DNA from: Erythrobacter sp.
GTDB lineage: Bacteria > Pseudomonadota > Alphaproteobacteria > Sphingomonadales > Sphingomonadaceae
Length of the DNA: 64,000 nt
Assembly: GCA_009993605.1 (NCBI GenBank)
Contig: JAACTB010000009.1
Coordinates: forward strand, 1-64,000
Direction of reading: 5' to 3'
The notes below the pieces were generated by a model. It did not search any database, had not been told where the DNA came from, and worked only from the letters and a program-made list of their open reading frames with translations. Positions 27,148 to 36,669 of the stretch are shown here, piece after piece (within the stretch, counting starts at the first letter, position 1; every line of letters starts with the position of its first letter). The position numbers were made by a program, and so were the translations under genes.

Positions 27148-27284
27148 GCGGTCTCTCCCTCGGCCTGCCCTTGTGCCGCGACAGGCGGTGCCGGACAAGC
27201 GCCGGTTTGCGCTGCGGGCCGGTATCGCTATGAAAGGCGGCAATGATTACAACGGAAACCGGACACAAGAGGATCGCCCCTTCG

Positions 27285-29339
27285 ATGAATCGCATTCTAC
27301 TTACCGCCAGCCTGTTCGCCAGCGCGTCGCTGATCGCCGGGGCCGCCAATGCCCGCCCGATGACGCCGGAAGACGTCGCCAAGCTCGAAAGCGTCGGCAC
27401 GATCGCCGTCTCGCCCGATGGGCGCCAGATCGCCTACACCACCGCCAGCCTGCCCGACGTGACCGAGGGCGAGGAGAACGGGACTACGCGGCAACAGCTC
27501 AAGCTTGCCACCGGCCCGGATGCGGCGCGCGCCTTTCTGCCCGACGATGTCAGCGTGGGCGGGGTGGAATTCTCTCCCGACGGGCGGATGATCAGCTTCC
27601 TGTGGACCAAGGATGGCGAGAAGCGCGCGGTCTGGGGCATTCCCACAGATGGCGGCGCGCAGCGCAAGCTGGCCGCCGTCGAAGGGGTCGGCGTGTCGAG
27701 CTATGCCTGGTCGCCCGATGGGTCGATGATCCACATGCTCACCGCCGCTGCCGAGGATACCGCGCGGACATCGCAGGACAAGGCCGGGTTCAACGCCGTG
27801 GTCTATGAGGAAGAGGCACGGCTCAATCGTATGTTCTCCGCCCGCGTGGGCGAGGAAATCGACGCGGAACCCCGCGCCGTCACCATCCCGGACTATGTCA
27901 GCGCCTTCCATGTCGCACCCGACGGGCGCATGGCCGTGGTCGAAAGCGCGCCGACCCCGCTGGTCGACGATTCCTACACCGCCAAGCGCGCGCATATCGT
28001 CGACCTCACCACCGGGCGGGTCGCGCGCGTGGTCGAAACGCCCGGCAAGCTCGGCGATATCGAGATTTCGCCCGACGGGCGCCAGCTGGCCATGATCGCC
28101 GCCGTCGATGCCAACGATCCGGCGGATACGACGCTGCATCTGGTCGATGTTTCGACCGGCCAGTTTCGTGCCCTCAATGCCGGTGCGCCCGAAGCGGCGG
28201 TGGATGCCGAATGGCTCGCCGACGGACGCCTCGCCGCGGTGATCCATACGGGCGCGCAATCGTCGCTACGCCTCTACAACAATGACGGCAGCGTCGCGGG
28301 CGAATATCCCGGCGGCGAACTGATCCTGACCTCCGTCGAGGCGAATGGCGGCACCATCGCGGTGCAGGCCAATGCCCCGCGCCATCCGACCGAATTGTTC
28401 ACCTGGGCCGATGGTGGCTTCACCCGCTGGACCACGCACAATCCCTGGCTAGCGGACATCGATTTCGGCAATCAGCGCACGATGACCTACACCGCGCGCG
28501 ACGGGCGGACGATCGAAGGCGTGCTGATCGAACCGGTCGGACGGGTGCCGCGCGGGGGAGCGCCTCTGATCCTCAACGTCCATGGCGGGCCGGAAGCGCA
28601 TGAGAGCAATGGCTGGCAGACCGCCTACAGCAAGCCCGGCCAGGTCGCCGCGGGTCAGGGATATGCCGTGTTCCTGCCCAATTATCGCGGCTCGACCGGA
28701 TACGGCACGGCCTTTTCCAAAGAGCATCAGATGGACGCCGCGGGCAAGGAATTCGACGATATCGTCGATGCCAAGCGCGCGTTGGTCGCCCAGGGAACCG
28801 CCGATGGCGACCGCACCGGGATCACCGGCGGCAGCTATGGCGGCTATGCCAGCGGCTGGGGCGCCACCTATTATTCCAGCGAATACGCCGCGAGCGTGAT
28901 GTTCGTCGGTATTTCCAACGTCATCTCGAAGTTCGGGACCACCGACATCCCGACCGAGGAATATCTGGTCCACGCGCGCGACTATATCTGGGACGACTGG
29001 ATGGACTCGCTCGCGCGCAGCCCGATCTATCACGTCGACAAGGCCAACACCCCGCTCCTGATCATGCATGGGGCGGAAGACCCGCGCGTCGCGCCGAGCC
29101 AGAGCTACGAGCTCTATCGTTCGATCAAGGTCAGAAAGCCCGACGTGCCCGTGCGCCTCGTGCTCTATCCGGGCGAAGGCCACGGCAATTCGCGCGCAGC
29201 GGCCCGTTACGATTACAATCTCCGGATGATGAAGTGGTTCGACACGTATCTCAAAACCGGCGATCGCGATGCCGAACTGCCCGATCCCCGGCCGATGCTG
29301 GCCGAAGGAACGATCGGCACCGGATCGAGCGACGACTGA
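27285..29339 (+). CDS. secreted S9-family prolyl oligopeptidase-like peptidase
   Basis: The 684-residue protein has a signal peptide (LLTASLFASASLIAGAANA), a WD40/PD40-like beta-propeller with repeated SPDGR motifs, and a C-terminal alpha/beta hydrolase domain. The catalytic Ser lies in GGSYGGYA, the Asp in HGAEDPRVAP and the His in PGEGHGNSR. The start MNRILL has AGAGGAT about 11 bases upstream and gives a normal signal peptide, unlike the 27243 start. It should cleave peptides in the periplasm. Confidence 0.9.
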   Translation: MNRILLTASLFASASLIAGAANARPMTPEDVAKLESVGTIAVSPDGRQIAYTTASLPDVTEGEENGTTRQQLKLATGPDAARAFLPDDVSVGGVEFSPDGRMISFLWTKDGEKRAVWGIPTDGGAQRKLAAVEGVGVSSYAWSPDGSMIHMLTAAAEDTARTSQDKAGFNAVVYEEEARLNRMFSARVGEEIDAEPRAVTIPDYVSAFHVAPDGRMAVVESAPTPLVDDSYTAKRAHIVDLTTGRVARVVETPGKLGDIEISPDGRQLAMIAAVDANDPADTTLHLVDVSTGQFRALNAGAPEAAVDAEWLADGRLAAVIHTGAQSSLRLYNNDGSVAGEYPGGELILTSVEANGGTIAVQANAPRHPTELFTWADGGFTRWTTHNPWLADIDFGNQRTMTYTARDGRTIEGVLIEPVGRVPRGGAPLILNVHGGPEAHESNGWQTAYSKPGQVAAGQGYAVFLPNYRGSTGYGTAFSKEHQMDAAGKEFDDIVDAKRALVAQGTADGDRTGITGGSYGGYASGWGATYYSSEYAASVMFVGISNVISKFGTTDIPTEEYLVHARDYIWDDWMDSLARSPIYHVDKANTPLLIMHGAEDPRVAPSQSYELYRSIKVRKPDVPVRLVLYPGEGHGNSRAAARYDYNLRMMKWFDTYLKTGDRDAELPDPRPMLAEGTIGTGSSDD

Positions 29340-29342
29340 CAC

Positions 29343-29371
29343 AAAAAGGGCGGCTCGCGGGCCGCCCTTTT
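29343..29371. terminator. bidirectional Rho-independent terminator
   Basis: AAAAA, then stem GGGCGGC with GCCGCCC and a 6-base loop, then TTTT. It lies between the convergent S9 peptidase and MipA genes and reads as a terminator on both strands. Confidence 0.9.
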
Positions 29372-29392
29372 CCGTTTGGGGTCGTTCGAACC

Positions 29393-30286
29393 CTAGAACG
29401 TATAGCCGATCCCGATCGCGGCAAACCACTGGTCGGCATCGCCGCGGATCGCGGTGAAAGGCGTATCTTCCGCATCGCCCAGCAGGTGCGAATAGCCGCC
29501 GATCCCGATCAGCGAGACACCGCCATCGGCAAGGTTCCCGCCGAGATCGTAGGCGACGAGCAGGTTCGTGCCCACGCTTTCGAAGCCGCCTTCCGCCTGG
29601 AAACCGGGCAGGCGCGACCCGATCGGCAAAATCGGATTGTTGGGTGCGACCGAATAATAATAATCGGCATAATCGTCGTCGACATAGGTTGCGCTGGCAG
29701 ACAGCGAAACCGCGATCGCCTGGCTGAGCGGGGTGAAATACGCAACGCTCGGCGCGATCTTCATCCCGTCATGCGCGCCCGCCACGTCCCACAGCGCATC
29801 GACGTTGAAGCTCAGGCTGTCGTAGGGATTGAGCACCGCCGGGAAAGAAACGCCGACCGTGGGCCCGACCTCGATCGCCGTGTCGAGTTCGCCATAGGCG
29901 GCAACGACCGAATCCTCGATATCGTCGATATCGGTCCGGTCCGTGTTGATGCGGCCCGCGATACCGAGGGAGAAATTCGGTCCGCCCTCTTTTTCCATCG
30001 ACAGGAAATCGAGCGCCACGCCGGCCGGGCGCGGATTGATGTCGATCCCGCGATAGGACCCTTGCACGACGGGAAACACGAAGGTCACGTAATCGTCCGA
30101 CCCCGTATAGCTGGGCGCGTAGCCGAGGCCGACGCCGACGCTCAGATAATCGCCGTCGAAGATGGTCTGGTCCGGGCCTTCCGACGTAACGCCGGGTTCG
30201 CCCTGATCCTGCGCTGCGGCAGGGGCGGCAAAGGTGGCGGCGATGGCGAAAGCGGCCACGCCGGCGAAAAGCTTCGTAACTGTCAT
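29393..30286 (-). CDS. MipA/OmpV-family outer-membrane protein
   Basis: The 297-residue protein has a signal peptide (LFAGVAAFAIAATFAAPAAAQ) and an OmpV-type barrel with SVGVGLGYAPSYTGSDDY near the start, then GIDINPRPAGVALDFL. It ends in the expected aromatic terminal strand (WFAAIGIGYTF). MipA in E. coli is a scaffold for murein synthesis, but most family members have unknown roles. A GAGGGA motif precedes the ATG. It is divergent from crtY. Confidence 0.85.
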   Translation of the reverse strand: MTVTKLFAGVAAFAIAATFAAPAAAQDQGEPGVTSEGPDQTIFDGDYLSVGVGLGYAPSYTGSDDYVTFVFPVVQGSYRGIDINPRPAGVALDFLSMEKEGGPNFSLGIAGRINTDRTDIDDIEDSVVAAYGELDTAIEVGPTVGVSFPAVLNPYDSLSFNVDALWDVAGAHDGMKIAPSVAYFTPLSQAIAVSLSASATYVDDDYADYYYSVAPNNPILPIGSRLPGFQAEGGFESVGTNLLVAYDLGGNLADGGVSLIGIGGYSHLLGDAEDTPFTAIRGDADQWFAAIGIGYTF

Positions 30287-30409
30287 GATCGATCCCTCGG
30301 TCTGTCTTGAGCGCGTAACGGGTTGCCGCGCGTTGCGTTCCTGCCTTTGCGAGGAATCGGGCGATCGAAAGATTGCCGCCGGACCCCGCTGCGCCTACCG
30401 GATCGGGCG

Positions 30410-31600
30410 ATGAGTGCTTCTCTTATCGATCTCGCTATCGTCGGCGGCGGATTGGCCGGTGGCCTGATCGCCCTCGCCGCGCATCGCGCGAACCCCACCA
30501 TGGAGATCGCGCTGGTCGAGGCGGGCGACGTCTTCGGAGGCAATCACCGCTGGAGCTGGTTCGACAGCGATCTGGGGCCGGAGGGCGACGCGCTGATGAG
30601 CGCTTTCCGGGCCAAGACATGGACGGGCGGGAACGAGGTCCGCTTCCCCAAACTCTCTCGCCATCTCTCCGCCGATTACCGCTCGCTCGACAGCCGGGAT
30701 TTCGACGCGGGTCTGCGCAGATTGTTGCCTCAAAGCGCTCTCCATCTCAATTCGCGCGCCCTGACGCTCGCCCCGGATCGAGTCACCATGGAGGACGGGC
30801 GATCGATCGCCGCGCGCTGCGTGATCGATTGCCGCGATCCGGCTCCCTCGCCTGACCTCACCGGAGGCTGGCAGGTCTTTCTCGGCCAGCATCGCCGGAT
30901 GGATGCGCCGCATGGGATCGAACGGCCCGTCATCATGGACGCGACGGTCGAACAGATCGGCGGCTACCGGTTCCTTTATCTCCTGCCCCTGTCCGATACC
31001 GAGCTGTTCCTCGAAGACACCTATTATCAGGACCGCGCCCGGCTGGACGCACCTGCCCTCAGGCAACGGATCGCCGATTATTGCGACCGTCATGGTTGGC
31101 AGGGCGAAATTCTGCATGAGGAAACCGGCCTGCTCCCGGTCATCACCGGGGGCGATTTCGCGAGCTATCGCGCCGCGCTCGAACGGGACGGCGTGGCGCT
31201 CGCCGGCGCGCGGGGCGGCTTCCTCCATCCGCTCACCAGCTACACCGTGCCGATCGCGGTCCGCAACGCGCTCGCCATTGCCGAGGGGGTGGGCCGCATG
31301 GACGGGGCGCAGCTCGCCGGTTTCCTCTCCGCGCGCGCCCGCGACCACTGGCGCGCGACGGGTTATTACCGCCTGCTCGGCAAGATGCTGTTCGATGCCG
31401 CCGAACCGCAGGAACGCTATCGCATTTTCGAACGTTTCTATGCGCTTCCCGAACCCCTGATCGAGCGGTTCTACGCCGCCCAATCCTCCCCGCTCGACAA
31501 GCTCCGTATCCTGTCGGGGAAACCGCCCGTCCCCGTCCGCAGCGCAGTGGCCGCCCTGCTTGGCAAAGGCGCCCCGCTCGTCCAAGGTGACAAATCATGA
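30410..31600 (+). CDS. crtY: lycopene beta-cyclase
   Basis: This enzyme cyclises lycopene to beta-carotene at the membrane. The N-terminal dinucleotide-binding motif is LAIVGGGLAGGLIALAA, followed by the CrtY blocks GNHRWSWFDSDL near residue 45, FLEDTYY and RGGFLHPLTSYTVPIAVRNALAIA. The start MSASLID gives 396 residues, normal for proteobacterial CrtY. The track's extra 29 residues upstream are not conserved. The stop overlaps crtI by four bases. Confidence 0.95.
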   Translation: MSASLIDLAIVGGGLAGGLIALAAHRANPTMEIALVEAGDVFGGNHRWSWFDSDLGPEGDALMSAFRAKTWTGGNEVRFPKLSRHLSADYRSLDSRDFDAGLRRLLPQSALHLNSRALTLAPDRVTMEDGRSIAARCVIDCRDPAPSPDLTGGWQVFLGQHRRMDAPHGIERPVIMDATVEQIGGYRFLYLLPLSDTELFLEDTYYQDRARLDAPALRQRIADYCDRHGWQGEILHEETGLLPVITGGDFASYRAALERDGVALAGARGGFLHPLTSYTVPIAVRNALAIAEGVGRMDGAQLAGFLSARARDHWRATGYYRLLGKMLFDAAEPQERYRIFERFYALPEPLIERFYAAQSSPLDKLRILSGKPPVPVRSAVAALLGKGAPLVQGDKS

Positions 31601-33132
31601 ACGCCCCCACCATCGAAACCGCCCGCCCCCCCTCTCCCGTCACCCCCACCGGCAAGACCGCCTGCGTCGTCGGCGCAGGCTTCGGCGGACTTGCGCTGGC
31701 GATCCGCCTGCAATCGGCGGGGATCGCCACCACCGTGATCGAGGGGCGGGACAAGCCGGGTGGCCGCGCTTACGTGTGGGAGCGCGAGGGCTTCACCTTC
31801 GACGGCGGGCCGACCGTCATCACCGATCCCGACTGCCTGCGCGAGCTCTGGGCGCTGTCAGGCCACGACATGGCCGAGGACATCGAGCTCGTGCCCGTCA
31901 TGCCGTTCTATCGCCTGCAATGGCCGGACGGGACGCTGTTCGATTATTCGAACGACGAGGACAATCTGTTCGACGAGATCGCCAAGATCAATCCCGCCGA
32001 CGTTGCCGGATATCAGCGCTTCCTCGAGTACAGCGCGGGCGTGTACGAGGAAGGCTACGTCAAGCTGGGCCATGTCCCCTTCCTCGATTTCAAATCCATG
32101 CTGAAGGCCGCGCCCGCGCTCGCGAAGAAGCAGGCGTGGCGCAGCGTCTATTCGATGGTCTCGCATTTCATCGAGGACGAGAAGCTGCGCGAAGCATTCA
32201 GCTTCCACACGCTGCTGGTCGGCGGCAATCCGATGAAGACCAGCGCGATCTACGCCCTGATCCACAAGCTGGAAAAAGATGGCGGCGTGTGGTGGGCCAA
32301 GGGCGGCACCAACAAATTGATCGCTGCGATGGTGACGCATTTCGAGCGTCTGGGCGGAATCGTGAGGCTGGACGATCCGGTCGAGCGCATCCACACGCTC
32401 GGCACCCGCGCGACCGAGGTCGAGACCAGATCGGGCTTCAAGCAGCGCTTCGACGCGGTCGCCAGCAATGCCGATATCATGCACAGCTACAAGGACCTGC
32501 TCGGCCAGTCCAAGCGCGGCGCGGATTACGCCAAGAGCCTGTCGCGCAAGAGCTTTTCGCCCAGTCTCTTCGTGGTCCATTTCGGCCTCGAAGGCGCCTG
32601 GCCGGGCATCCCGCACCACATGATCCTGTTCGGCCCACGCTATAAGGGGCTGCTCGACGATATCTACGGCGGCGGCGTGCTGCCGGCGGATTTCTCGATC
32701 TACCTCCACCACCCGAGCGTGACCGACCCGGCCATGGCGCCCGAGGGCATGAGCACCTTCTACGCACTGGTTCCGGTCGCCCATATGGGCAAGCTGGCGG
32801 TCGATTGGGAGGAAATGGGCAAGCAACTGGAGAAGCGCGTGCTGGACGAGCTCGGACGGCGTCTGATCCCCGACATTCACGACCGGATCGTGACCAAGTT
32901 CCACTACACCCCCAAGGATTTCGCCACCGACTTGAACGCCCATGTCGGCAGCGCGTTCAGCCTCGAACCCGTCCTGACGCAAAGCGCCTGGTTCCGGGGC
33001 CACAACCGTGACGACGTGATCGACAATTTCTACCTCGTCGGCGCAGGCACCCATCCCGGCGCGGGCATTCCCGGCGTGGTTGGCAGCGCCAAAGCGACGG
33101 CGGGGCTGATGGTAGAGGATCTCGTAGGATGA
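31597..33132 (+). CDS. crtI: phytoene desaturase
   Basis: CrtI converts phytoene to lycopene using FAD. The FAD-binding N-terminus is ACVVGAGFGGLALAIRLQSAG with DKPGGRAYVW next, and the bacterial phytoene dehydrogenase signature NFYLVGAGTHPGAGIPGVVGSAKATAGLM is at the C-terminus. Length is 511 residues. It overlaps crtY and the downstream LOG-family gene by four bases each, so three consecutive genes are translationally coupled. Confidence 0.97.
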   Translation: MNAPTIETARPPSPVTPTGKTACVVGAGFGGLALAIRLQSAGIATTVIEGRDKPGGRAYVWEREGFTFDGGPTVITDPDCLRELWALSGHDMAEDIELVPVMPFYRLQWPDGTLFDYSNDEDNLFDEIAKINPADVAGYQRFLEYSAGVYEEGYVKLGHVPFLDFKSMLKAAPALAKKQAWRSVYSMVSHFIEDEKLREAFSFHTLLVGGNPMKTSAIYALIHKLEKDGGVWWAKGGTNKLIAAMVTHFERLGGIVRLDDPVERIHTLGTRATEVETRSGFKQRFDAVASNADIMHSYKDLLGQSKRGADYAKSLSRKSFSPSLFVVHFGLEGAWPGIPHHMILFGPRYKGLLDDIYGGGVLPADFSIYLHHPSVTDPAMAPEGMSTFYALVPVAHMGKLAVDWEEMGKQLEKRVLDELGRRLIPDIHDRIVTKFHYTPKDFATDLNAHVGSAFSLEPVLTQSAWFRGHNRDDVIDNFYLVGAGTHPGAGIPGVVGSAKATAGLMVEDLVG

Positions 33133-33716
33133 CCCTCAACCGCCTCGCCATTTATTGCGGCTCCGCAACGCCATCCGATCCGCGCTATATCGAACTTGCG
33201 CGCGATGTCGGCGCCTCGCTGGCGCAGCGCGGCATCGGGGTCGTCTATGGCGGCGGCAGATTGGGATTGATGGGCGCGGTCGCGAAGGGCGCGCTCGATC
33301 ATGGGGGCGAGGTGATCGGTGTTATCCCCGAAGCGCTCGCCAATTCCGAAGTCGCCAACCACGATTGCACCGAACTCCACACGGTCGGCGGCATGCACGA
33401 GCGCAAGCAGACATTCACCGATCTCAGCGACGGGTTCATAACGATCCCCGGCGGCGTCGGGACGATGGACGAATTGTGGGAAGCGGTGAGCTGGGCGCAA
33501 TTGGGCTATCACACCAAGCCGGTCGGCCTGCTAAATGCCTTCGGTTTCTACGACCATCTGATCGCCTTCAACCGCCACATGGCGGAGGTCGGCTTCGTGC
33601 GGCCTGCGCATCAGGGGATCATCCTTGCCGCCGACACGTTAGGGACGTTGCTCGACCAAATGGAAAGCTACGAGCCCCACACGCCGATCTTCAACATGAA
33701 GGCCTCCGACCTCTGA
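33129..33716 (+). CDS. LOG-family (TIGR00730) nucleotide phosphoribohydrolase-like protein
   Basis: The 195-residue protein matches the Lonely-guy/lysine-decarboxylase-like family, which hydrolyses nucleoside 5'-monophosphates to base and ribose 5-phosphate. Motifs are AIYCGSATPSDPRY near the start, VVYGGGRLGLMG, GGMHERKQ with the catalytic Arg near residue 92, and PGGVGTMDELWE at 107-118. Its ATG overlaps the crtI stop by four bases and crtB follows 32 bases later, so it lies inside the carotenoid operon. No role in carotenoid synthesis is known for this family. Confidence 0.92.
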   Translation: MTLNRLAIYCGSATPSDPRYIELARDVGASLAQRGIGVVYGGGRLGLMGAVAKGALDHGGEVIGVIPEALANSEVANHDCTELHTVGGMHERKQTFTDLSDGFITIPGGVGTMDELWEAVSWAQLGYHTKPVGLLNAFGFYDHLIAFNRHMAEVGFVRPAHQGIILAADTLGTLLDQMESYEPHTPIFNMKASDL

Positions 33717-33748
33717 GCACCGAGCGTCCTCTCGTCTCCTCGCGTTAT

Positions 33749-34735
33749 ATGCGGGACACCCCCGTCCAGGCGGGCGGGGGGCGCGATCGCGCGTCCATGG
33801 TGGCCCAGGCCAGGCAGGCGATAGAGGAAGGCTCGCAAAGCTTCGCCGCCGCATCCAAGCTGTTCGACCAGAAAACGCGCGAACGCGCCTGGCTGCTCTA
33901 CGCCTGGTGCCGCCGCTGCGACGATATCGCCGACAATCAGGACAAGGGCGGCCCGCTGGGCGATCAGGGCGACCTCAAAAGCGCGGAAGATCGCGTGCAG
34001 GGCATCCGCGTCCTCACCCGCCGCGCCTTTGCCGAACAGCCCACGGCCGATCCGGCCTTCGATGGTTTCGGTCTGGTCGCCGACGAGTGCAATCTGACGC
34101 CGGACATGGCGAACGATGTGATCTCGGGCTTCGCGCTGGATGCGACCGGCTGGGCGCCGGCGAACGAGCGCGACATGCTGCGATATTGCTATCACGTGGC
34201 GGGCGCCGTCGGGGTGATGATGGCGAAGGTGATGGACGTGCCCGACGATGACGGCGACACGCTCGACCGGGCCTGCGACCTCGGCCTCGCCTTCCAGATG
34301 GCGAATATCGCGCGCGACATCGTCGAAGATGCCGATGCCGGGCGCTGCTATCTCCCTGCCGAATGGCTGGCGGAAAAGGGTTGGGAACAGGGCGACCACG
34401 CGTTGCCGGAAAACCGCTTCGAACTCGCCAGCCTGATGCCGCGCCTGATCGCTCTGATGGAAAAGCACGAGGCAGCGGCGCGCCTCGGCGCGAAGCAATT
34501 GCGGTTCCGCCAACGCTGGGCGGTACTGGCGGCGGCGAATATCTACGGCGCGATCGGGCGCAAGGTGCTGGATCGCGGGCAATTGGCCTGGGACCGCCGC
34601 GTCGTGGTGCCGGGTTACGAGAAAGCGTGGCATGTTCTTGCCGCGTTGGGTCAGGCGATCGCCAACCGCCCCGAAGGGCCGGACGAGCCGATTATCTGGA
34701 CCCGCCACGATTATCGCCCCGTCGCGGGCTGGTAG
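33749..34735 (+). CDS. crtB: phytoene synthase
   Basis: This enzyme condenses two geranylgeranyl diphosphates to phytoene. The two Asp-rich metal-binding motifs are visible, DDIAD near residues 58-62 and DIVED in FQMANIARDIVEDA, along with GRCYLPAEWL. The ATG start gives 328 residues but has no clear ribosome-binding site. A second in-frame ATG at 33797 (MVAQARQ) is an alternative. It is the last crt gene here; crtE, crtZ and others are not in the window. Confidence 0.94.
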   Translation: MRDTPVQAGGGRDRASMVAQARQAIEEGSQSFAAASKLFDQKTRERAWLLYAWCRRCDDIADNQDKGGPLGDQGDLKSAEDRVQGIRVLTRRAFAEQPTADPAFDGFGLVADECNLTPDMANDVISGFALDATGWAPANERDMLRYCYHVAGAVGVMMAKVMDVPDDDGDTLDRACDLGLAFQMANIARDIVEDADAGRCYLPAEWLAEKGWEQGDHALPENRFELASLMPRLIALMEKHEAAARLGAKQLRFRQRWAVLAAANIYGAIGRKVLDRGQLAWDRRVVVPGYEKAWHVLAALGQAIANRPEGPDEPIIWTRHDYRPVAGW

Positions 34736-34783
34736 GTCGCCAGAAGAGTTGGCTTTTGTCCCCATGCGGGCTAGCCGAACGGC

Positions 34784-36649
34784 ATGATCCAAAAGCTTCT
34801 GATCGCCAATCGCGGCGAGATCGCCTGCCGTATTATCCGCACCGCGCGGGACATGGGTATCGCCACCGTTGCGGTCTATTCCGATGCCGATGCAAAGGCG
34901 TTGCATGTCCGTAGCGCCGACGAAGCCGTACATATCGGCCCCTCGCCCGCTGCCGAGAGCTATCTGGTCGGCGAAAAGATCATCGCTGCGGCGAAGGATA
35001 CCGGGGCGCAGGCGATCCATCCGGGTTACGGCTTTCTGAGCGAGAACGCCGGTTTCGCTCAGGCCGTGATCGATGCGGGACTGATCTGGGTCGGCCCGAA
35101 ACCGTCGAGCATCGAGGCGATGGGCCTGAAGGACGCGGCCAAGAAGCTGATGCGCGAAGCGGGCGTTCCCGTCACGCCGGGCTATGACGGCGAGGATCAG
35201 AGCCCCGAGCGGTTGAAGAAAGAGGCCGACGCGATCGGCTATCCGGTGTTGATCAAGGCGGTCGCTGGCGGCGGCGGCAAGGGAATGCGCAAGGTCGACG
35301 ATGCGGCGCAGTTCGAAGAAATGCTGCAAAGCTGCAAGCGTGAGGCCAAGGCCAGCTTCTCGAACGACGAAGTGCTGCTCGAAAAGTGGATCACCTCGCC
35401 CCGCCATATCGAAGTGCAGGTGTTCGGCGATTCCCACGGAAATGTCGTCCACCTTTTCGAACGCGATTGCTCGCTGCAACGCCGCCACCAGAAGGTGATC
35501 GAGGAAGCCCCCGCCCCCGGCATGGACGAGGAAACCCGCGAAGAGCTTTGCGCCGCCGCCGTGCGCGCCGCCAAGGCAGTCGATTACGAAGGCGCGGGCA
35601 CGATCGAATTCATCGCCGACGCGAGCGAAGGCCTGCGCGCGGACCGAATCTTCTTCATGGAAATGAACACGCGTCTTCAGGTCGAACACCCGGTGACCGA
35701 GGAGATTACCGGCGTCGATCTGGTCGAATGGCAGCTGCGCGTGGCGAGCGGCGAGCCGATCCCGATGGCGCAGGACGAATTGGCGATCCACGGCCACGCG
35801 ATCGAAGCGCGGCTTTACGCAGAAGATCCCTCAAGCGGTTTCCTGCCCAGCACCGGCCCGCTCGACTGGCTCGACCTCGGCGTGGAAGGCCGCATCGAGA
35901 CGGGCGTCGAGGAAGGCGACGAGATTTCGCCTCATTACGATCCGATGATTGCCAAGCTGATCGCCTGGGGCGAAGATCGCGACGACGCCATCGACACTCT
36001 TGTCGAAATGGCCGAGACCGCCGAGGTCTGGCCGGTGCGGACGAATGCGGCCTTCATCGCCAACGCCTTGTCCGACAATGATTTCATCGCCGAACGCCTC
36101 GACACCGGCTTCATCGCCGACAAGGGCGACGCGCTTATCCCCTCCGGCGAACCCGACGATGCCGTGCTGCGCGGGGCTGCCCGCATCGCGATGGTGGCGA
36201 ATGACGACCAGCCCGAGGAGCTTGCGGGCTTTCGCCTTAACCGTGCGCCGCGCCATGCGGTCGCGCTATTCCATCGCGGCAAAACGCATCTCGTCGAACT
36301 GGACGACACGCCGTTCGAGCCTTCGCTCACGGGTTTCGCCGAAGGCGGGCGCATCGTGGTCTTCGACAACGGTCAGGCTTTCGGGTTCGAAACCGAAACG
36401 CGCGGGTCCGGCGCCGCTTCCGCCGCCGATGGTGCGATCCTCGCGCCGATGCCGGGCAAGGTCATCGCGGTCGACGTCAAGGAGGGCGACAGCGTCACCG
36501 CCGGTCAGCGTCTGATGGTGCTCGAAGCGATGAAAATGGAGCACGCGATGACAGCGCCGTTCGATGGTACCGTCACAGAACTCAATGCCAGCGAAGGCGG
36601 GCAGGTCCAGGTCGAAGCGGTGCTGGCGGTGGTAGAGCCCGAAAGCTGA
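34784..36649 (+). CDS. biotin-dependent acyl-CoA carboxylase, alpha (BC-BCCP) subunit
   Basis: A biotin carboxylase domain (residues 1-~450) shows IANRGEIACRIIRTARDMG, the ATP-grasp loop KAVAGGGGKGMRKV, MEMNTRLQVEHPVTEE and the catalytic Arg region. It is followed by a linker and a C-terminal biotinyl domain with EAMKMEHAM, whose Lys carries biotin. The 621-residue length fits methylcrotonyl-, propionyl- or geranyl-CoA carboxylase alpha chains. The beta (carboxyltransferase) gene is not adjacent, so the substrate is undecided. It lies 48 bases after crtB. Confidence 0.9.
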   Translation: MIQKLLIANRGEIACRIIRTARDMGIATVAVYSDADAKALHVRSADEAVHIGPSPAAESYLVGEKIIAAAKDTGAQAIHPGYGFLSENAGFAQAVIDAGLIWVGPKPSSIEAMGLKDAAKKLMREAGVPVTPGYDGEDQSPERLKKEADAIGYPVLIKAVAGGGGKGMRKVDDAAQFEEMLQSCKREAKASFSNDEVLLEKWITSPRHIEVQVFGDSHGNVVHLFERDCSLQRRHQKVIEEAPAPGMDEETREELCAAAVRAAKAVDYEGAGTIEFIADASEGLRADRIFFMEMNTRLQVEHPVTEEITGVDLVEWQLRVASGEPIPMAQDELAIHGHAIEARLYAEDPSSGFLPSTGPLDWLDLGVEGRIETGVEEGDEISPHYDPMIAKLIAWGEDRDDAIDTLVEMAETAEVWPVRTNAAFIANALSDNDFIAERLDTGFIADKGDALIPSGEPDDAVLRGAARIAMVANDDQPEELAGFRLNRAPRHAVALFHRGKTHLVELDDTPFEPSLTGFAEGGRIVVFDNGQAFGFETETRGSGAASAADGAILAPMPGKVIAVDVKEGDSVTAGQRLMVLEAMKMEHAMTAPFDGTVTELNASEGGQVQVEAVLAVVEPES

Positions 36650-36669
36650 GGCAGCCAGCGAGCGGCGCG

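Noticed and set aside
33668-35797. 709-residue minus-strand ORF opposite crtB and the carboxylase gene
   Set aside because: Both plus-strand genes have full catalytic motifs; the long antisense frame reflects GC-rich codon bias.
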